Of a stretch of DNA of 64,000 bases, positions 35,970 to 48,599 are shown in pieces. Positions within the stretch are counted from its first letter, which is position 1. The number at the start of each line of letters is the position of its first letter. Position numbers and translations under genes: made by a program. The stretch comes from Cylicocyclus nassatus. Its lineage: Eukaryota; Nematoda; Chromadorea; Rhabditida; Strongylidae. The stretch spans positions 10,324,347 to 10,388,346 of the forward strand of contig CATQJL010000316.1 of the NCBI GenBank assembly GCA_958299035.1, read 5' to 3'. The notes below the pieces were generated by a model. The model searched no databases. It was not told where the DNA came from and was given only the letters and a program-made list of their open reading frames with translations.

Positions 35970-38130
35970 TGAGGGGCGCGTTGCGGTTGCCAGAGCTGGC
36001 CGAGTAACTCGTCCCCGGCATCATTCATCTCACCGCGTTGACCCGAAGAGCGACGTCGCGCTCACTGCACTTTGCGAATCGATTCGAGGAAATTCTCAAA
36101 ATTATCGCTTTTTTTGTTTTTCATCATTTTTTCTTCTTTTTTCATTTGTAGTAGATTCAAATTTAAAAATTGCTGGCTTATGGGGTACTTTTCGTGGGAA
36201 CATTGGTATCTTACCAAATTTAACTCTTTAGTCAGCATTTTCTTTTGCTGTTTCTGCATATATCTCTCCCAAATCTTAGTTCGCCATTTCTCTGTCATTT
36301 TCACGCAGTTTTTTATTACTTGCATTGCTTACATATGTTTTTTTATGATTTATTCTTTCGTTGTCAAGCGAGGTGAGTTTTATTATATTCTTTGCAACTT
36401 TCTTTTACATTCTACTCGTGTTATTGTTTTGTTTGCTTTCATCTCATTTGCTGGCTGAAGGGAGCCATTTGTATAATAGCCTGTGTTACCTTTTTATGTT
36501 TTGTCAACAGTTTGATCATCTGATCGGCGTCGATCAGCAAATCGGTCGCTTTTGCTAGTTCCCGAACTTTCTGTAAGTGACCGCGCGTTTGTCGCGGATG
36601 GACATAGCACACCAAAAATATTTTTTTCTACGCTAGATCGACGACGATAGTGCCACTATGTCAAGGACCGGATCATTTCTTCAGCCTTGGTGCGCTCAAG
36701 TAAGTTTTTCGTCCTTTCTTCCTCTTTTGATTAATCTTTTCTTTGTTTCATCATGTTTAGTCTGTCTTATGTCTTAATATGTCTAATCTGTCTTATGTTT
36801 AGTCTGTCTCATGTCTTTCAGGTTGCTTCATATACTCATGAAGCTGCTGGCTCATCGGCGCTGTGTACAAAAGTAAGTTTTTTTTGTTTATTGATTAGAT
36901 TGATTAGATTCAATTGAACTGTCCTTTGCTGCTGTGTGTTGTCACATTTCGGTGAATATGTGAACCACTCAGCTTGTAGAGGAAGTTCTCTCATTCTCAG
37001 TATTCCATTACAAACTTCTAAGTAAGTTTCTTTGGTGTTTTCGCTGTGACAGTTTTTATGTAACAACTTTTATTTTACATTATTTACAAGATCTACTTGG
37101 TACTATGTTCTAATCATTACATAGTTATCGTAGATATTCTATTTATTGACTATAACACATTATTGTTGAAAGTATCTATTCGTTGCATCTTGCTCTCCTT
37201 TTTTTTACCACACTAGCAAATCTTCCCTCTCCATCCATCTCTCCCCCACCCGCCCTTGCCCGTATATCCCTTTTACTGTTGCATTTACATTCTACTTTCA
37301 ATCTTGACGGAATTCTTTCTTCATCTTTCGCCCACCCGCCTCCACCCTCCCCATCCATCCACATCTCTCCCCTGTCCAGCCACGTCTTTTCCCCATCCAC
37401 CCTGATCTCTCCACCGTTCGTACCTCATATCATCCACCCATCCAGCAGTAAGAGTCCTAAGTTGAGTAAACAGGCATTTGCAGTAAAAACAGTAAAAGAA
37501 ATTATAAAAAAACAACTGAGCAAAACTCACCATCGCGTCTAGAAAGTCAAAAAGGAGTGATCTGTAACGCGATAGTCAAAAAAAATGAAAAAACCACTCA
37601 GATCTGACTAGGAAGGTAAGTGGTATGATCACTTAGGCTTTATAGCAAAAACAGGAAGCAAATGAGATGAAACAAAAGTTCGTGACAAAAGAAGAAAAAG
37701 AAGGTATTTGGCAAAGACTCACCTTGCTTAGATCCAGGAAAAAAAAACATGAAAAACAGACATAAGCAAAAAAACATCAAACAAATGGTACGGAAATCCA
37801 TATGAAAACTTCAAAACGAAAAGAAAAAGAGAAAGAGCTGACTAAAGAGGTAAATTTGGTAAGATACTACGAAAAATACCCCACAAGCCAGCAATTCTCA
37901 AAGTTGATTCTGATACAAATGAAAAAAGGAGAAAAAATGACCAAAAAGAAAAAAAGCGCATTTTTTTACGATAAATTCGAGATTTTCCCGATATCGATTT
38001 GCAAATCTTCCATGTGACGTCAGTAGCGTCCTTTCCGTCCTCGCCGGCGTCACAATTGATGTGGTGAGATATCGGACGAGTTGACCGCACGAGGTTTGAG
38101 TGATTCTGACAGCCGCAACGCGTCCGAGAA
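35970..38130. mobile_element. palindromic DNA element nested in the RTE
   Basis: Inverted arms: CGCGTTGCGG near 35978 against CCGCAACGCG near 38111, and TTGCGAATCGATTCGAGGAA near 36072 against the complement near 37975-38005. The longest arms cover 36080-36240 and 37840-37990. No transposase seen. Limits are approximate. Confidence 0.6.
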
Positions 38131-38146
38131 CACGCGGCTGTAGCGA

Positions 38147-38812
38147 TTGGGGCACGAAGGCAATATGAGCGAAGGGCGTGGCCAAAAAATCGCGCCTCTT
38201 GACCGTCTCCCGCTGCAGAGCACTTTGAATACCACGTCATCGCTCTGCAGAACGAAGTCCAGGAAGAAGGACGTGCGACAGATGAGTGATGGAACCCTCA
38301 TCATTCGTTGTGGAAAGGTTCCGTCACAAAACGTTTTAGGCGTTGGCTTCGTCGTTCACCCATCTATCTTCCGTATTGTCGATTCGCATGAGATCCTGTC
38401 ACCTCGGCTAACCATCTTACAACTACGACCACGTAAGAAGACCATCAGCATCATCAACTGCTACTCACCAACATCAGCAGCTGATGATTCAGAATTAAAT
38501 GCTTTCTACGAAGACCTGGAGCAGGTCGTTCGCGACGAGAAGTCTTTTTAGAAATTTGTTGTGGGCGACTTCAATGCGAAAATCGGAATGCTACTAGAGA
38601 AGGAATATAGGAGGGAAGTTTGGATATGGGCTCCGGAACGAAAACGACAACCGTCTCGTTTGCTTCTCTCCGCCGAGTTTTTCATAGAAATTCCATCTTC
38701 AGGAAGAAAGAACATCGCCGGTGGACATGGGAATCGACCAATGGAGCGACTTGAGCGGAGATCGACCACATTCTCATCAACCGAAGGTGGAGCTTGCTCG
38801 ATGTCTCAATAG
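38147..38812 (+). pseudogene. RTE endonuclease fragment
   Basis: The frame 38147-38551 and its continuation after a stop at 38549 carry apurinic-endonuclease motifs: [41 protein letters not shown]. Typical of RTE-1-like elements in nematodes. Broken by stops and frameshifts. Confidence 0.8.
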
Positions 38813-39841
38813 TTTCATCCTTCTCCTTCCTTCCATGGCTCCCCACCACTTCCTTTGAGCAAAGGTACGATTCAGTCAAAAGATGGAAAAGAAAATGTGT
38901 CACATTGCCGCAAGAAGGAATGAAGTCGCTTATGACGGTGACAACTGGAAGAGCTCATATCAAGTTGTGACTGACCCATCGAGGAGGACCAAACGTACGA
39001 CTACGATCCGCTTCTGAAAGAATTGCGAGCCTGCGGAGATTGCGCCTCAGTGACTTCTGAGAAGAACTCTTGGATCGCATCTCGAAGACCACCAAGGAAT
39101 TGCTCAAAAAAAGACTTCTGAGGCAGCATCCGAATGCAACCCATCTCGAGCGACTGATAGCCAACGCCAGTTGCAGAACAGCTTTGCAGGATGATCTCGG
39201 GAAGTGCAGGCAAGTCGAGATACTGGAATCAGCCGAAGGAAGACGAAGTCTGAAGAAGTGCTTTTGTGAATATTACGTACAGCTGGCTGCACTATGAACG
39301 AAGACGGAACTCCGATTTCTTCCCGGTACAAGATGGAATATCGCGAAGAACTTTTACAACAGTCTCTTCCGCTCATTAACACCCGTGCCAATGCTCGTTG
39401 TTCCCACTGGACAATTGCCACTAAGGATTCTACCCGTTTAAATGCGCACTGAGATACAGACAGGCAAGCCGAGATACTGGAAGCAGCCGAAGGAAGACGA
39501 AGTCTGAAGAAGTGCTTTTGTGAATATTACGTACAGCCTTCGTTTTGCGGACGACATCGTTCTCTTCTCGAGCATTATTACTGAAACAGAGACGATGCTG
39601 AAGGAACTTCAGAAGCAGGGAAGAAGAGAGGATCGCGAGTAAATCGAAAGAAGACTAAGTTTATGAAGAACACCCTTTGTGAAGAGCAGAAATGGAATTA
39701 GAAGGCACCCCTATCATGGAGAAGTCTTTTTACATGTATCTCGGACGTTCGATGAACATGGAGAACGAGAAATTAGAAGGGCACCCCTATCATGGAGAAG
39801 TTTTTTTACGTGTCTCGGACGTTCGATGAACATGGAACGAC

Positions 39842-40423
39842 TTGAGGGAAGAACTTAACAGGAGAAGAAGAGCAGCCTGGGCCGCTTTCGAGACTCTGAA
39901 GGAAGCCACCGACCAACTGACGGACCCGGAGCTTCGTCACCTGTTCGACTCAACCGTTCTCCTGGCACTCTGTTACGCTGCTGAGACTTGGACCGATACT
40001 GTAGCCACGTCGAAAGCTCTACGGACCACCCACAGAGCGCTTGAATGTAGTCTTTTGAAAATGACCCGACACAAAGAACTCTTGTCGGACTTCGCAGTAC
40101 GGGAGAAAAATGTCCCGTCTTTGTAACCCAGCGGAATACGCTGCGAAAGCGAAACATCGATGGGCCGGTCACATCATGAGAAGAACGACGACAGATGGAC
40201 ATTAAGAACAACGGAGTGGATTACTCGCGAAGCGGTCCCCGAGGAAGACCTCCAACGAGATGGGCAGACGTGTTCGTGGAACGGATGGACCAGCAAATCA
40301 GCTGGATACGATTTTTGCCCCTCAACCTCGCAGACGCAGTCACCGACGCTAACCAAGAAGATCGTGGACGTCCGAAGTGAGGACAGGGATAAATGGAAAT
40401 TGTACTGCCCGCACGCCACGTGA
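39842..40423 (+). pseudogene. RTE reverse transcriptase C-terminal fragment
   Basis: Plus-strand frames with the RTE tail: ALCYAAETWTDTVATSKALR, ALECSLLKMTR, RGRPPTRWADVF and a closing RDKWKLYCPHAT. At least two frame changes. A partial duplication of a CCCCTATCATGGAGAAGT block occurs at 39709 and 39783. Confidence 0.75.
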
Positions 40424-41029
40424 AGACGGGCCATCTAAGTGTCTAAGTAAGTAATGAAATTAAAAAGAAACAAGTAGTTGAAACGGCAAGAAGTTACAAA
40501 TTTCTAAAAATGAAACGACAGAACTTTCGGGATAACCTAATAAAATACGCATGAAAATTGCACCAAAATACGCAAAACAAACAAAAAAACTAGTGCTGGG
40601 CGAGACCACGTTGTCCCTTGCTGGAATAACCAGGCGTTCCCCCTCTTCAAAAAGTGAGTAAACTCCTGGCAAGCCTGCCTGATCCGATCTCAAGTATAGA
40701 AGGCAGACTTTACCCAGGCTTGGCTTACAAAGAAGAGGGTTCACTAGTCTTCAATTTCCTCAAACGGCTCTCCCAAGCTAGGAGAACATTCTAAACCCTT
40801 ACACGGCCCAGAGTCCGCGCGAGTTCATCGTTGCGATATTGCGACAAGGCAAGTGCTATGGGCCGTCCGCGCAGGGCGTGGAGAGTGCGCAAGGTGTGTA
40901 TTGCGCGTCACTCGTCTTTCCCCGTACACTCTCGCCGTCTGTTTTTCTCTGCGCTTCTTCCAGTCGTGAACTGCCTTCAATGTACGCAACAGCCTTGCTC
41001 TCCGCGCCCCGCGGACGGCCTATACAAGT

Positions 41030-41133
41030 TCATTGCATGCCGATCTCCTTATATTTCGGTTGTAATAGTTAGTCAACGATTAGTCGTGTTGGAGAACTAT
41101 CACAACCGAAATGCAAGACTATCGGCATGCAAT
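41030..41133. repeat. hairpin-forming inverted repeat
   Basis: TTGCATGCCGAT and ATTTCGGTTGT on the left pair with ACAACCGAAAT and ATCGGCATGCAA on the right, with an intervening loop. Probably a small foldback element. Confidence 0.7.
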
Positions 41134-43224
41134 AAACTCGTAACAGTCGGCTTGTCGCGATGAATCGCGACGTTGAAATCGCGTGAACTCTGCTCGAGAT
41201 TAAGATAGTGGTGGTGAACAAACAAGTAAAAAAAACATCAGTACCGAGTTTGTGAGAATTAGGAACTTTCGCCTGAGAATAATGCGACATGCATGGCTCA
41301 ATTCCGAGACTAGGCAAATAGCGTTGACAAGTCATTCATGTATCTGGCAAAAAAGATCACAAGTGATGATAATGTAGGGCCTTGACCACCGAATGACAAG
41401 GCAAGCGGTAGTGTGCCACAATTGCAAAGACAACACTCAAGACGAAAGCAAAAGCAGGCACCTTGCTCACGTTTGTTGATCTAAACGTTTAATAATTAAC
41501 TCTGAAAAATTTCAATGAACAAAATCCAAAAAGTTGTTGAAAAGTTACTTTCGATAGCAAGATTTCAGCGAAGTTCAGGCATCAACAATGTTCAGCGCTT
41601 GCAAAACGTCTGATAAGGTTTTCGCAAAATTTTTTTAGAATTTTTTACTAGAAATCAAAGATTAATCCATCTTACTGTATAACCCACAAGTGCGTCAAAG
41701 GCATTTGGAATGATCCTAATCCCTGATTTGCGATACCCCAACAAAAGGCCTTCTGTTCGATTACTACAGGGCCGAAAGACCCAGTCTTTGCTTGGTTTTA
41801 GCAAGCTGGTTTTAGTCACTGAGTTTATTTATTTTTTTATTTATTTATTCAGTACGTACAAGGCGTGCCACATACGGAACCAGTAAAACTTAGTTAATTA
41901 GTTATATTCACACTCAGCTCAGCTAATTGCCGCGTTTCATAAGGTTACTTTTTGTTTAACATCCATAGTCTACTTTCCATGACTCAGTCCATATCTATGA
42001 ACATTGGACATAGTAAACATTTCACATGATACTTAACTTTCACAACTTAACATGTTCTGCTCATTTCTCCCATATTTTCGTCGAATTTGTCGACATTAAA
42101 AAACTAACCCAGATTTTATTAAATAGTTCAAGGAGTTCTTGATTTAAGAAAAAAAATAAACATGTCATAATAAAATTTTATTTTACATTACTACTTTCTG
42201 ATAATTCTTTTATCACATTTTCTAACATCAATCCATTGTCTGATTGGTCAAAAGGTGATATTCTATCATTCCACGCGTACCTTATTACATGAATATGATG
42301 ATAAAGCTTAAGAGGCGCGATTTTCCCAGAGGTCACCAGTTTGAAGGCACCGTCCATCCTAAGTTGGGGGTTTTGAACTTTTGGCAGCTTACGTTAGTAG
42401 GACCCCTATCAAGCCAAATCCCAATTCGCAGAGCAGATGCGCTTTGGAATAGCGATTGAGAACTCCGAGTCGGCAACGCCCCCCCCCCCCCTCCACTCAT
42501 GCCCGCGCATTTGTGCGCGCCCATCCAATCACCGTTTCGAAAGACCGGCTTGCGCGTTTTCCGGAACGAGGAAACTCGGGATTTTTACGAATTCTCACTT
42601 CAGACTCGAAATCAGAGACATGAGAAGGCGCTAAAACGACCAAAACAACGAGAATCTGGATAGACTGTGCCATTCAGCCTAATTTAATTTAGCTAAAAGA
42701 GTCTTTCAAGAATACCAGACAAAGCTCTCTGGCCCTCAACTATCTAAAGCTATAACTTGCAAGTTTTACCGCTTTTGGTGAAAACTTGATTAAAATATCT
42801 ACGAAAACGCTAATAGTTGTATTTTCAAAGGTTTCTTGACTTTCAACCTTCCTTGTGTGTTGAATCCATTCCAAATTGGTAAGATCGAGCAACCCATGGG
42901 ACGATCATACATATCCTGTTGAAATAATTGCTCCTAGAACATCACAGAATATAAAAAATGCAATGGTGCTATCTGTCAATAAAAATTGTGTGTCTTGATA
43001 CACAGCATTATGATGCAGATGTAAGCGTAAAAATTGGTCTATCAATCAACTAAGGGCAGTTGTGCTACAGTACAGAGAGAGTAGAACACCATTCCAGCTT
43101 GGAGTTGAGGAACAATCATTACCGGCCCAGCCTACACGATAATTTTTATGATGATATTACTCCCATGAATGCAATACAACAATAATTTGATTACGTAAAA
43201 GTTTACTGACGTTTAAAACCTTAT
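41134..43224. other. no supported gene; LINE-like tail and poly-C
   Basis: TTTATTTATTTATTTATTC at about 41835-41855 looks like the 3' tail of another minus-strand LINE but no coding part is visible beside it. A C-rich run occurs at 42480-42492. No exon chain found. Confidence 0.4.
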
Positions 43225-43264
43225 TTGCGCTTTGATATGCGCATTTATTATTCTTATCTGTTCT

Positions 43265-43420
43265 GCAGTCACTTACTTTAAACTCAGCTGTAGAAGAGGT
43301 AAATTTGGCTGCACTAAGGTAGACAGATTTTTGCTCGTGTGCGGTCTGGCATCGTCTCTCACTACTTTTACACTAGCACTAGTTGAGATAAGCAACATGT
43401 ATTGGTACAGCTTCTTCTGA
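43265..43420 (+). pseudogene. receptor-like membrane exon (possible 7TM chemoreceptor)
   Basis: After an acceptor TCTGTTCTGCAG the frame reads CRRGKFGCTKVDRFLLVCG then ASSLTTFTLALVE, with a hydrophobic segment. The closing LTTFTLALVE recurs as LTFTLALVE on the minus strand at 48500. At the minus-strand copy the exon ends GAG|GTAAGC; here the same place reads GAG|ATAAGC, so the donor is lost and a stop follows (WYSFF*). Receptor identity is a guess from hydrophobicity and paralogy. Confidence 0.35.
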
Positions 43421-44353
43421 ATAAATTCTTGTTCAAGTACCGTTGAATATCATCATGAAAATTGGTAGCTTATCTCGATACCGTTTTTTCTTGCTACATG
43501 TATCAAATAGTGTGTCAGTGATTTCAGTATGTATTTGGATCATTTTTTGCTTTTTTCTCGCTGATTTTTACAGTGACTAGCTGCCATTTTTCATGTTTAC
43601 GTGCATTTACCTCAAACTATAATTTTTTGCTCTTCTTTCAATCGCCAGTTTCTATGAAACTTTAGTAGAATTGTTTCGCACAAAGGAAGAAGCAATGAAT
43701 TGGTTTGGATATGTAATAGAAGAGAAGTAAGGCAGCTGTATAGACGATATTTTTTGGACTTTTTTATATGAAGAAGATTAGCTTTTATTGGTTCTATAGC
43801 CATAGTCCATGCAGTTTCTTAATTCATTGAGACGATTGACTTTCATTGGTCTTGTAGCCATATTTTATTGTGCACCCGCAAAGACCAACCAGCTGTTACT
43901 CAGCAGCACCGTTCCCCCCCCCCTTGGTACGCCACTGCTCAGCAGTCATATAATTCGAAAAAATTTCACGACGGCGATATAACATGTGGTGAACAGCGGA
44001 ATCGTGTTTCTCATGAAAAATCCATTATTTACAATGGCCTACTCTTGCATTCATTGCAGATTTGGCAAAGAGCTGAAAGGGATGTCCACGAGCCGTCTGA
44101 ACACTCTTGAGAACACTAGAATATGATTTCGGAAGCAACGAACGGTTTGCATTCAAACAAAGCTTGTATTTTAGTGTAGGGTTGAAGCTTGCAATTCGAA
44201 AACTCAACACTTCTGCGACGGATTTTTTCACTGCAAAGCGTAGAAATTTTTTGAAGTTCCTGTTTGGTTGATGCAGAAGTTCATGCGTGACTCAGAATCA
44301 AAATCAGAGAAAATTTTCTAACTTTATTTCAGTTTCAGGATTAGGAAAACTAC

Positions 44354-45294
44354 AGGGTGCGCCAAAACTATCTGCGTCAACTTTGCACGAGTGCTGCAGA
44401 AAAACTATTCATAGTCTTGATTTCAAAAATTATGTGGTAGAATGCTGCAATCATCCTCTACAAAAAAGCGTTTTATGAGCTCAAGGTGATTGCCATACCT
44501 TTGTGCAAATAATGAAATTGTCGTACTAATACTTTTAGTAGGCGCAAAAACCTAATTTTTCGGTAGTTACAATCATTTCGTAACTGGAGATTTTTGAGAC
44601 ATTTTCAAGGGATTTTATGTCCACAGTGCAGAGGCTTTGCGCTATCGAATCGTGGCACTGGCGTTCGCCAACAATTTTTCTTCCAAAAATGGCAACAAAA
44701 AGTACGCAAATGCCACCCGCGTGTCAGTGGCCGTTTTGTTTTCAAATCACATTTGTAAGCTACAGAAACGTGCCTGTCACTGGATTCAATGCTATAGTGC
44801 TTTTGCAAAGCTTCTAGATAAATATTTAGTTCTTTTCCACTGATGAAATTGAACTCCAACCTGATTTGGAGTCAATTTCTGCTTTTCTTTCGCTCATTCG
44901 CACCCCTAAAATGTGCAGTTTTTGAGCATGTGGCAAACACATGACTTTGTTTAAACGCCGATAATTTTCTTGTCAAACCATCCTAGATTTAGCGCTTATA
45001 ATATGTTGCAGCCGAAAACTTGCTCTATCATGTGGTGTGCTCTTTGCATCAAAGGAGCATTTCTCTATGACGGAACAGAAGATTCTCTAAAAAATACCGG
45101 CGTGTTGCGCGCAACTCAATCTGTAAGATATTTTGTGATTTTTTCTCAAGCCACACTTAGTAATTCTGATTCATGCTATAGCCTCAAAATAATAAAACTT
45201 TACTGAAACAAAATAGCTTTTTGCCTTCGCTGATCTCGTCTTGCACGAGTTTTGCGTTGCAGAATACGCGCGCAAATAATTCTGGTGCACCCTA
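44354..45294. mobile_element. mariner-like non-autonomous element
   Basis: Ends CAGGGTGCGCCAAAACTAT and (inverted) TAGGGTGCACCAGAATTAT, with further pairing of TTTGCACGAGTGCTGC against the complement near 45240. No transposase frame. Confidence 0.6.
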
Positions 45295-46980
45295 GTCGAA
45301 TCTTGGTACTAAATTGAGTTTTTGTACGGAAGAATGAGCTTCGCGCTTTTCGTTCGTTATTTCAATGAAAATGCAAGAACAAAGAATTTCTGAAGGCGTC
45401 AATCTGCACAGAAAATTGACGCATTTTTTTATAAAAGAAACAACTGTAGTGATGATAGATTTCTGCTTGAAATCTTTTAAATTTGTTTTTGCATTATGAA
45501 GATAAAAGTCTGCCACAGTAACATAAATTACGGCAGTGTAGGAAATCTTTGGTTTTGGAGGCAAAGTGACATTCTGTTATTTTTCCTTGAAAAATTCAAT
45601 AATCACAAATTTTGAGCTGCCATTTTCAAAAGTTTGAATCTCCTGGGCTGGCTAATGAAGGTTTGCGATTGAGTGACTCTCGTAGAGCGCCCTTTTTCTA
45701 ATTTTAGGCATAAAACTCAAAATTAAAGGTCAGTATTTGAGGAAATTTTCTTTGCAACATGCAAAGACTCTAAGGAAGATACATCAAACCGTTTTTTCCC
45801 TCTCTTTTGTTGTTTGTTGAATCATGATGAATTCCCCACCCCCCTCCCCACTAATTATAGAAAACTCGAAAACAAAGAAGTTCTATCGCTTTCACCTTGA
45901 CATCTGTTTTGACTTCGGCGTCGATCAGATAAGCTCCTTATTAGAAGCGATTCATAACTGCACCCATGAAAGGGTTCCTTCACTTTTCAACAGAAGTCTA
46001 TTTAGTGAGTAGCTTCTAGCAGTAGTATTGGTCGTAGTAAGCGATATTTCTGAAGCCCAAGAATCAATGTGTCCAATAATAAACCGTATGAAATTAGCTT
46101 GCTTCAATGCTGTGAAAGTACAATTTCGACATCTCCAAATTCGTGATTATAGAATTTTCTAAAGGAATAATCTCAGAATGTCGCTAAGTAGCCTCAAATT
46201 TGAGAAATCAAACAGCAATAGGTCGCTTCTATGGTAGGCTTTTCGTAAATGATGATGCAGAAACAAAAAAAATCGTGAAAACCCCATCTAAACCAAAAAT
46301 GCGGCAAATTTCTCTGCAGAATAACTTTTTCGAAAAATTTTTTCTTGCATATTCATTACTAGATGGAGATGAAGCGCAAACCTTACTTATGTGCCGAAAC
46401 TTGTCAGTTTCACGTTAAAATGTTACCAGCTATTATGGAATACGCGTGAACTTTTGCACCAATTTGGTAATCATCGAGAAAAATTTATGGTTTGTACAAA
46501 AAAAAGTTTATAAAGAACGTAGAACTTGCCACTGTAATAGCTACGCAGAAGTGTTGGTTTCTGAGAAGTCGAAAGTTCCCCTGCCCTAATTTTTTTCTCT
46601 TCCATCTTATTACAAGCTTACTTGAAGGACAATCAGTGCGCTTGCTCCCAAAATCTCATCCCAGGATTTACAAGTGTTGATTTCAGGCTGCGTGCGGACA
46701 CTTATATCTACTCTTTCCTCCTCGCTGAATGCGAGAGCAGATGCATGTAAATAATGGATTACTCGTGAAAAATGTGACTTCAGGGTTTACCACATATTAT
46801 TTCGCCGTCGTGGATTTTTTTTTTCGAATATGAATATTGACCACAAATTAGTTAGTCTTTGCGGGTGCAAAAATATAATATTGGTTATCAAACAAGGGAA
46901 ATTTGGTCCTTTCTACAGATTAAGAAATGTCAGAAATTTGCATACACTTACCCTTCTCTTCTATATCAGTCACTAGCTGG
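45295..46980. other. no supported gene
   Basis: AT-rich with short open stretches (45824-46012 plus, 46200-46418 plus) that have no domain and no phase-consistent splice partners. Nothing else seen. Confidence 0.4.
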
Positions 46981-46989
46981 CTTACCCGG

Positions 46990-47650
46990 CTCCGCCGTAT
47001 GTTCCGAATAGAAAATTCCATTTCTTAACCGATCCGAACCAAACTTGGCACACATACATTTCGGGCCCCGGCGGGTGTCACAGTCCACTTTTCGTTATCG
47101 ATTGATGTCGATTTTATCAATTTTTTTGCAAAATTTGAGCTAGGGGGCTGGGATTTGGCACAGGGGGGGTAGTCGAGCATGCTGATTACGAATACAATTT
47201 AGTTTTCGAAACCGTGCATTACTTTTATCGATTTTATCGATTTTTTTGCAAAGTTTGAGCTACGGGGCTGGGATTTGGCACAGGGGGGTAATCGAGCATG
47301 CTGATCACCACCACGGGGGGGTATGATTTGGCACAGGGGGGTAATCGAGCATGCTGATCCCTGTGCCAAATCCCAGCCCCGTAGCTCAAACTTTGCAAAA
47401 AAATCGATAAAATCGATAAAAGTAATGCACGATTTTGAAAACTAATATTGTATTCGGAATCCCCATGCTCACTTACCCCCCTGTGCCAACTCCCAGCCCC
47501 GTAGCTCAAATTTTGCAAAAAATCGATAAAATCAATATTGATCGATACGAAAAGTAGCCTATGACGCCCGCCGGGGCCCGAAGTGTATGTGTGCCAAGTT
47601 TGGTCCCGATCGGTTCAGAAATGGAATTTTCTATTCGGAACATACGTACA
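46990..47650. mobile_element. large palindromic element with GGGGTAATCGAGC repeats
   Basis: The arms 46990-47310 and 47345-47650 are complementary: TATGTTCCGAATAGAAAATT on the left against its complement at 47623-47643. GGGCTGGGATTTGGCACAG occurs on the left (47146, 47267) and inverted on the right. A CAGACAGACATACAGACAG tract follows at 47650-47695. No coding capacity. Confidence 0.75.
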
Positions 47651-47729
47651 CACATACAGACAGACATACAGACAGACACACAGACAAACAGACATTCAGC
47701 TTTATATATAAGATAAATGAAAAAGGATA

Positions 47730-48008
47730 AAGGATTCGGCGTCTTCAATAAGCTATGAGGGCATGCGCCGAACGCTCACACTAACTTCATAGTCGAAGAG
47801 CGATTGTGTATGCGTGCGAGCCTATTACAGTGACTTGGGGGGCCAGCCGTTTCCGAGTCAGTACTTTTATTCTCCCAGATTACTCTGGTACCAATTTACC
47901 GGCCCCGGAGGGTAGAGGGTTTGGTTAGCCCAGGAGCGGGGATCGAACGAAGTTAGTGTCTGATTTGGTCATAGCGGCGCCTCATACCACTACGCCACTC
48001 GTCCTCTA
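47730..48008 (-). mobile_element. tRNA-derived SINE
   Basis: Minus strand. Pol III A box TGGCGTAGTGG and B box GTTCGATCCCC are spaced as in a tRNA near the head (47935-48000). A tRNA-unrelated body and a short TTTATCC-type tail follow. It cannot fold as a full tRNA acceptor stem, so it is a SINE rather than a tRNA gene. Confidence 0.65.
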
Positions 48009-48498
48009 GCCTATATCAATCAACTCCCACTTTTTCCTTTTTTCTATGAAAAGTTAAGATTTCCGAGCAAGCAATACAAAAATGCAATTTTGATTTATTT
48101 TGGCATTTTTCTCGTAAATTATAACCTGTGAAAACGTTCAATCAGCACAAGCTTTGCACAGTTAAAAAGCAGATAATAGAACCTATAACACCAACTGCTC
48201 AGATTTTTATTGCAAGTTTCAGATTTTTATGACCCTACACAGAAAACTCTATCGCTCTTATCTCCGCAACAGATGATCAGTAGTAAGCAACTAAGAGGTA
48301 AAGAGCATGACTTACCCTTTCATACAAATATAAAAGCGGTTACAACGGTTGGCAAAATCAGAAGTTATGAATTTTTGAATTTGATGCGGAAGAACTTTCG
48401 GATCAACCTATTATATCACCAGTACAAAATTTATGGTGATATACGGCACTAAATAATGACTGATTTACAAATAGCGCTGCACCTGTGCGAAAGCTTAC

Positions 48499-48590
48499 CT
48501 CAACTAGAGCTAACGTAAAAGTCAGAGAGATACGTCGAGGCAACCACATGTAGAACTCTGTCAACTTTGGTGCAACGAATTCCATTTCTT
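48499..48590 (-). CDS. receptor-like exon fragment
   Basis: Minus-strand frame VAPKLTEFYMWLPRR then ISLTFTLALVE ending at a GAG|GTAAGC donor. Related to the exon at 43.3 kb. The acceptor is not certain (CACCTAAAG near 48590). It may belong with the exon at 49834-50044 on the same strand. Confidence 0.35.
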
Positions 48591-48599
48591 CTTTAGGTG

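Larger units (their letters stand above)
35452..40456 (+). mobile_element. RTE-type LINE, decayed, itself interrupted
   Basis: Flanked by AAATTAA (35445-35451 and 40457-40463). The plus strand encodes endonuclease pieces (LMLCTYNARTVS at about 35823; HVIALQ near 38240; [20 protein letters not shown] near 38455; VGDFNAKIGM near 38560) and C-terminal RT-tail pieces (GRPPTRWADVFVERMDQ near 40250). Many frameshifts and deletions, including loss of most of the RT. The 3' end has CTAAGTGTCTAAGTAAGTAA repeats. Confidence 0.82.
34843..40540. mobile_element. mariner-type palindromic MITE, split by an RTE LINE
   Basis: Left end TTAGGTTGTCCCAAAAGTT, right end (inverted) TTAGGTTATCCCGAAAGTT. The inner arms (34930-35140 and 35330-35440) are complementary. 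The right arm is interrupted at 35452-40456; without that the element is about 0.7 kb. No transposase. Confidence 0.75.

Noticed and set aside
47935..48005. A tRNA gene
   Set aside because: A and B boxes are good but no 7-bp acceptor stem or normal anticodon arm forms; a SINE body follows directly.
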